Positions 61,482 to 64,000 of a DNA stretch of 64,000 nucleotides are shown here, piece after piece; position 1 is the stretch's first letter, and the number at the start of each line of letters is the position of its first letter. Origin of the DNA: Solirubrobacterales bacterium (lineage in GTDB: Bacteria > Actinomycetota > Thermoleophilia > Solirubrobacterales > Solirubrobacteraceae); the NCBI GenBank assembly GCA_003138355.1, contig PLFX01000025.1:1-64000 (forward strand). The letters run 5' to 3'. Made by a program: the position numbers and the translations under genes. The notes below the pieces were generated by a model. That model was not told the origin of the DNA. It ran no database searches and saw nothing but the letters and a program-made list of their open reading frames with translations.

Positions 61482-62252
61482 CTAGGGCTCGAGCGCTCCG
61501 GCGTAGAGCGCGAAGTGCCCGCCCTGCGGGTCATGGACGCCGGCGATCTTCGCCACGCCGATGTCCGTCGGCCCAAACGTCGTACCGCCGCCGAGCTCGC
61601 CGACCCGCGCCAGCGCGGCGTCGATGTCCTCGACCGCGAAGTAGACGAGCCAGGTCGGCATCATCCCCTCCTGCAGCTCCATCACGCCGCCGTTCCCATG
61701 CCCGTCGTTGCTCACCACGAGGTAGGGCATCGCCGAGCCCTCGAACGGCTCGATGCTCCAGCCGAAGAGATCGCCGTAGAAGGCGGTCGAGGCGTCCGTG
61801 TCCGCCGAGTAGAGCTCGTTCCAGCACCAGGCGCCCGGCGCGTTGACGAGCTCGGCGCCAAACGTGCCGCCCGGTTGCCAGAGCATCACGAACGCGCCCT
61901 GCGGATCCTGGAGGACGGCCATGCGTCCCGCGTCCATCACGTCGAATGGGGGAGCGTGCAGGATCGCGCCGAGCTCGCGGGCGCGCTCCGCGCTCGAGTC
62001 GACGTCCGCCACGCTGACGTAGGAGTTCCAGACCGGTGGCATGCCCTGCTGGTTCTCGTTCTGCGGGCTGATCGCGCAGACCGTGCCGCCGCCAAGGGTC
62101 ATGATCGAGTAGACGGCGCCTTCGCCAACAGGCCGGTCGTCGGCCTCCCAGCCGAACAGGCTCATGTAGAAGCTCTTGGCCGCCGTGTGGTCGGGCGTCG
62201 ACAGGTCGACCCAGCAGAAGGTCCCCGGCTTGTATTCCGTCCGCTCGCCCAT
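61482..62252 (-). CDS. VOC-family protein with two glyoxalase-like domains
   Basis: 256 aa from the ATG at 62252 (MGERTEYKPGTFCWVDLSTP). Two similar halves each start with a strand such as WVDLSTPDHTAAKSFYMSLF or WNELYSADTDASTAFYGDLF, then GW, and end with DPQGAFVMLWQ or DPQGGHFALY. This is the double VOC layout of glyoxalase/hydroxylase-like metal proteins in actinobacteria, e.g. the 27-kDa antigen-like group. Metal ligands cannot be assigned with confidence. TAGGCT lies 8 nt upstream, predicting a leaderless mRNA; an upstream start at 62279 is less likely. Confidence 0.85.
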   Translation of the reverse strand: MGERTEYKPGTFCWVDLSTPDHTAAKSFYMSLFGWEADDRPVGEGAVYSIMTLGGGTVCAISPQNENQQGMPPVWNSYVSVADVDSSAERARELGAILHAPPFDVMDAGRMAVLQDPQGAFVMLWQPGGTFGAELVNAPGAWCWNELYSADTDASTAFYGDLFGWSIEPFEGSAMPYLVVSNDGHGNGGVMELQEGMMPTWLVYFAVEDIDAALARVGELGGGTTFGPTDIGVAKIAGVHDPQGGHFALYAGALEP

Positions 62253-62260
62253 TGCGTCTA

Positions 62261-62266
62261 AGCCTA
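62261..62266 (-). promoter_or_regulatory. -10 hexamer TAGGCT of the VOC gene
   Basis: On the minus strand TAGGCT ends exactly 8 nt before the ATG at 62252, with no ribosome site between. Confidence 0.5.
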
Positions 62267-62304
62267 GCGCCACGCACACCGCGGCCGTGAAGATCCGGTG
62301 ACGC

Positions 62305-63066
62305 TCACACGAGTCGCACGATCGCGATGATCGCGACGGCCACGATCAGCGCCCGCAGCGCGGTCGGTGGCAGTCGCCGGCCGTAGCGCGCGCCGATGAT
62401 CCCGCCGCTGATCGATGACACGGCGAGCAGGCCCGCGACGGCCCAGTCGACGTGCGGCGCGGCGAAGGCGAAGACGATTCCGGCGGTCAGGTTGGCCAGC
62501 CCTGCCAGCAGGTTCTTCACCGCGTTGGCGCGATGCAGCCCCTCGTTCAGGCCGATCGCGAGGATCGAGATCAGGATGATCCCTTGAGCCGCGCCGAAGT
62601 AGCCGCCGTAGACGCCCGTGAGCAGCACGGCGGCGAACAGCCCCGCACTGGGGGCGTGCGGGTTGTGCTCGCGTGCGGCAGAGTGGCGCGCGAGGCGCGC
62701 GCTCAGGCGGGGCTGCACAACGATCAGGACGAGCGCCAGGACGATGAAGACGGGCACGATCGACTTGAACGCCGAGGGCGGCAGCACGAGCAGCAACACC
62801 GCCCCGGCGACGGCTCCGATCACGGTCGCGAGCGCAAGGCGGGCAGCGCGCCGCCCCTGACCCTCCAGGTCGCGGCGATAGCCGACAGCGCCCGTGAGCG
62901 CCCCAGGCGCGAGGCCAAGGCTGTTCGAGACGTTGGCGGTCACGGGCGCAAACCCCCACGCCAGCAGCACCGGGAACGTGATCAGAGTCCCCGAGCCGAC
63001 GACCACGTTGATCGTTCCCGCCGCCAGCCCTGCGGCGAGGATCGAGAGGATCTCGAGCGCGCTCAC
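62305..63066 (-). CDS. TauE/SafE-family membrane permease
   Basis: 253 aa from a GTG at 63066 ([20 protein letters not shown]). About eight membrane spans with the conserved [40 protein letters not shown] and [15 protein letters not shown] blocks of TauE/SafE sulfite/sulfonate exporters. The role is probably export or import of an organic or sulfur anion; the ligand is unknown. Longer frames reaching 63489 run antisense through the aconitase gene and are rejected. It is divergent from acnA with only 49 bp between starts, so the promoters are back to back. Confidence 0.88.
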   Translation of the reverse strand: MSALEILSILAAGLAAGTINVVVGSGTLITFPVLLAWGFAPVTANVSNSLGLAPGALTGAVGYRRDLEGQGRRAARLALATVIGAVAGAVLLLVLPPSAFKSIVPVFIVLALVLIVVQPRLSARLARHSAAREHNPHAPSAGLFAAVLLTGVYGGYFGAAQGIILISILAIGLNEGLHRANAVKNLLAGLANLTAGIVFAFAAPHVDWAVAGLLAVSSISGGIIGARYGRRLPPTALRALIVAVAIIAIVRLV

Positions 63067-63073
63067 CGCGGCG

Positions 63074-63079
63074 AGCCTA
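63074..63079 (-). promoter_or_regulatory. -10 hexamer TAGGCT of the TauE/SafE gene
   Basis: On the minus strand TAGGCT ends 7 nt before the GTG at 63066. It is identical to the hexamer before the VOC gene. Confidence 0.45.
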
Positions 63080-63102
63080 CCGGGCGCCTGCAGCCCGGCT
63101 GC

Positions 63103-63108
63103 GATAAT
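63103..63108 (+). promoter_or_regulatory. -10 hexamer GATAAT of acnA
   Basis: GATAAT ends 7 nt before the acnA ATG at 63116. With the TAGGCT at 63074-63079 on the other strand, the 49-bp gap carries two divergent leaderless promoters. Confidence 0.5.
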
Positions 63109-63115
63109 TCGCTCG

Positions 63116-64000
63116 ATGAGTGCGAACAGCTTCGACGCGCGCGCCGAGCTGGAGGTCGGTGGCCGGCGCTTGGAGATCTTCAGACTGGATGCGCTGCAGG
63201 AGCGCTTCGACGTTGCGCGACTGCCGTTCTCGTTGAAGGTCCTGCTCGAGAACTTGCTGCGCACGGAGGGCAACGGTGCTGTCACCGCGGCGGACATCGC
63301 GGCGATCGCGGAATGGGACGCCGGCGCCGAGCCGAGCAAGGAGATCGCGTTCACGCCGGCGCGCGTGCTGATGCAGGACTTCACGGGCGTTCCGGGCGTC
63401 GTCGACCTCGCTGCGATGCGCGATGCGATCGTCGAGCTCGGGGGCGATCCACAGCGGGTCAACCCGCTCGTTCCGACCGAGCTCGTCATCGACCACTCGG
63501 TTCAGGTCGACGTCTTCGCGCGTCACGACGCTTTTGCGATAAACGTGGAGCGCGAGTTCGAGCGCAATCGCGAGCGCTACGCGTTCCTGCGCTGGGGCCA
63601 GCGCGCATTCGACAACTTCTCGGTCGTCCCGCCCGACACCGGCATCTGCCACCAGGTGAACCTCGAGTACCTCTCGCGCGTCGTCTTCGTGCGCGAAGGC
63701 GGGGAGCTGCCGCGAGCCTATCCAGACACGCTCGTCGGCACTGACTCGCACACGCCGATGGTCAACGGCCTCGGCGTGCTCGGCTGGGGCGTCGGGGGGA
63801 TCGAGGCGGAGGCTGTGATGCTCGGCCAGCCGATGTCGATGTTGCTGCCCCAGGTGATCGGCTTCCAGTTGCACGGCAAGCTGCGCGACGGCACGACTGC
63901 AACGGACCTCGTGCTCACGATTGCCCAGCTACTGCGCCAGAAGGGCGTCGTTGGCCGCTTCGTCGAGTTCTACGGCGCCGGCGTCGGCGCCCTGCCGATC
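63116..64000 (+). CDS. acnA: Aconitate hydratase A, 5' part (runs off the window)
   Basis: The first 295 codons of aconitase A, open to the window end. It begins [20 protein letters not shown] and contains [62 protein letters not shown] and [20 protein letters not shown], all strongly conserved active-site or substrate-binding segments. The three Fe-S cluster Cys of the family lie further on and are not in this window. It isomerises citrate and isocitrate in the TCA cycle. The full length should be about 900 aa. Confidence 0.95.
   Translation, partial: MSANSFDARAELEVGGRRLEIFRLDALQERFDVARLPFSLKVLLENLLRTEGNGAVTAADIAAIAEWDAGAEPSKEIAFTPARVLMQDFTGVPGVVDLAAMRDAIVELGGDPQRVNPLVPTELVIDHSVQVDVFARHDAFAINVEREFERNRERYAFLRWGQRAFDNFSVVPPDTGICHQVNLEYLSRVVFVREGGELPRAYPDTLVGTDSHTPMVNGLGVLGWGVGGIEAEAVMLGQPMSMLLPQVIGFQLHGKLRDGTTATDLVLTIAQLLRQKGVVGRFVEFYGAGVGALPI

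Overview
The window is very GC-rich with dense, mostly uninterrupted coding. It carries FO synthase FbiC (coenzyme F420), a DevS-like kinase, cydABDC, DUF6458 and BTAD-type proteins. This points to an actinobacterium, and my best inference is class Thermoleophilia (Solirubrobacterales-like); no rRNA is present to confirm this. No CRISPR array, complete tRNA or rRNA gene was seen.

Layout. (1) 0.2-2.7 kb: a leftward stress-type cluster (DUF892 ferritin-like, CsbD, DUF6458, DUF2294/YbcI) with two mini-membrane peptides of 29 and 33 aa. (2) 3.1-9.9 kb: phospholipase D-like protein, a frameshifted basic-tail protein, an Nramp-like transporter, a VIT/CCC1 transporter, a CAP-domain remnant, a flavodoxin-fold protein and a small membrane protein. 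(3) About 10.4-14.4 kb: a compact integrated element. It holds an XRE regulator with a perfect 20-bp operator palindrome, two excisionase-like proteins, a RES-Xre toxin-antitoxin pair and a tyrosine integrase. GAGTACC iterons overlap the integrase start, and a 3' fragment of tRNA-Asp(GTC) lies just outside it. (4) 14.5-22.7 kb: secreted beta-propeller protein, BTAD/TPR regulator, frameshifted secreted protein, a phosphoribosyltransferase-hydrolase fusion coupled to an erythromycin-esterase homologue, and strong terminator hairpins.

(5) 22.7-49.9 kb is a central-carbon and respiration block. porG-porA-porB-gltD/ferredoxin and ppdK run leftward, followed upstream by a dead ABC ATPase and gap. 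cydA-cydB-cydD-cydC run rightward. A second leftward operon encodes an APH/P-loop kinase, a GNAT/ADP-forming acyl-CoA synthetase fusion, phosphoketolase and acetate kinase. Next come a DevS-like two-GAF histidine kinase, two NarL-type response regulators and an FAD oxidoreductase. I infer a low-oxygen or energy-limited programme: high-affinity bd oxidase plus substrate-level ATP from acetyl-phosphate and acetyl-CoA.

(6) 49.9-64 kb: secreted Ig/G1 glutamic peptidase, aquaporin, solute-binding lipoprotein, flavin reductase, fbiC, a pyruvate/branched-chain-type dehydrogenase complex (E1alpha, E1beta, E2; no E3), a conserved hypothetical, a double VOC protein, a TauE/SafE permease and the 5' part of aconitase.

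A recurring signal is a TANNNT -10 hexamer placed 7-8 nt before the start codon of many genes lacking Shine-Dalgarno sites, suggesting widespread leaderless transcription.
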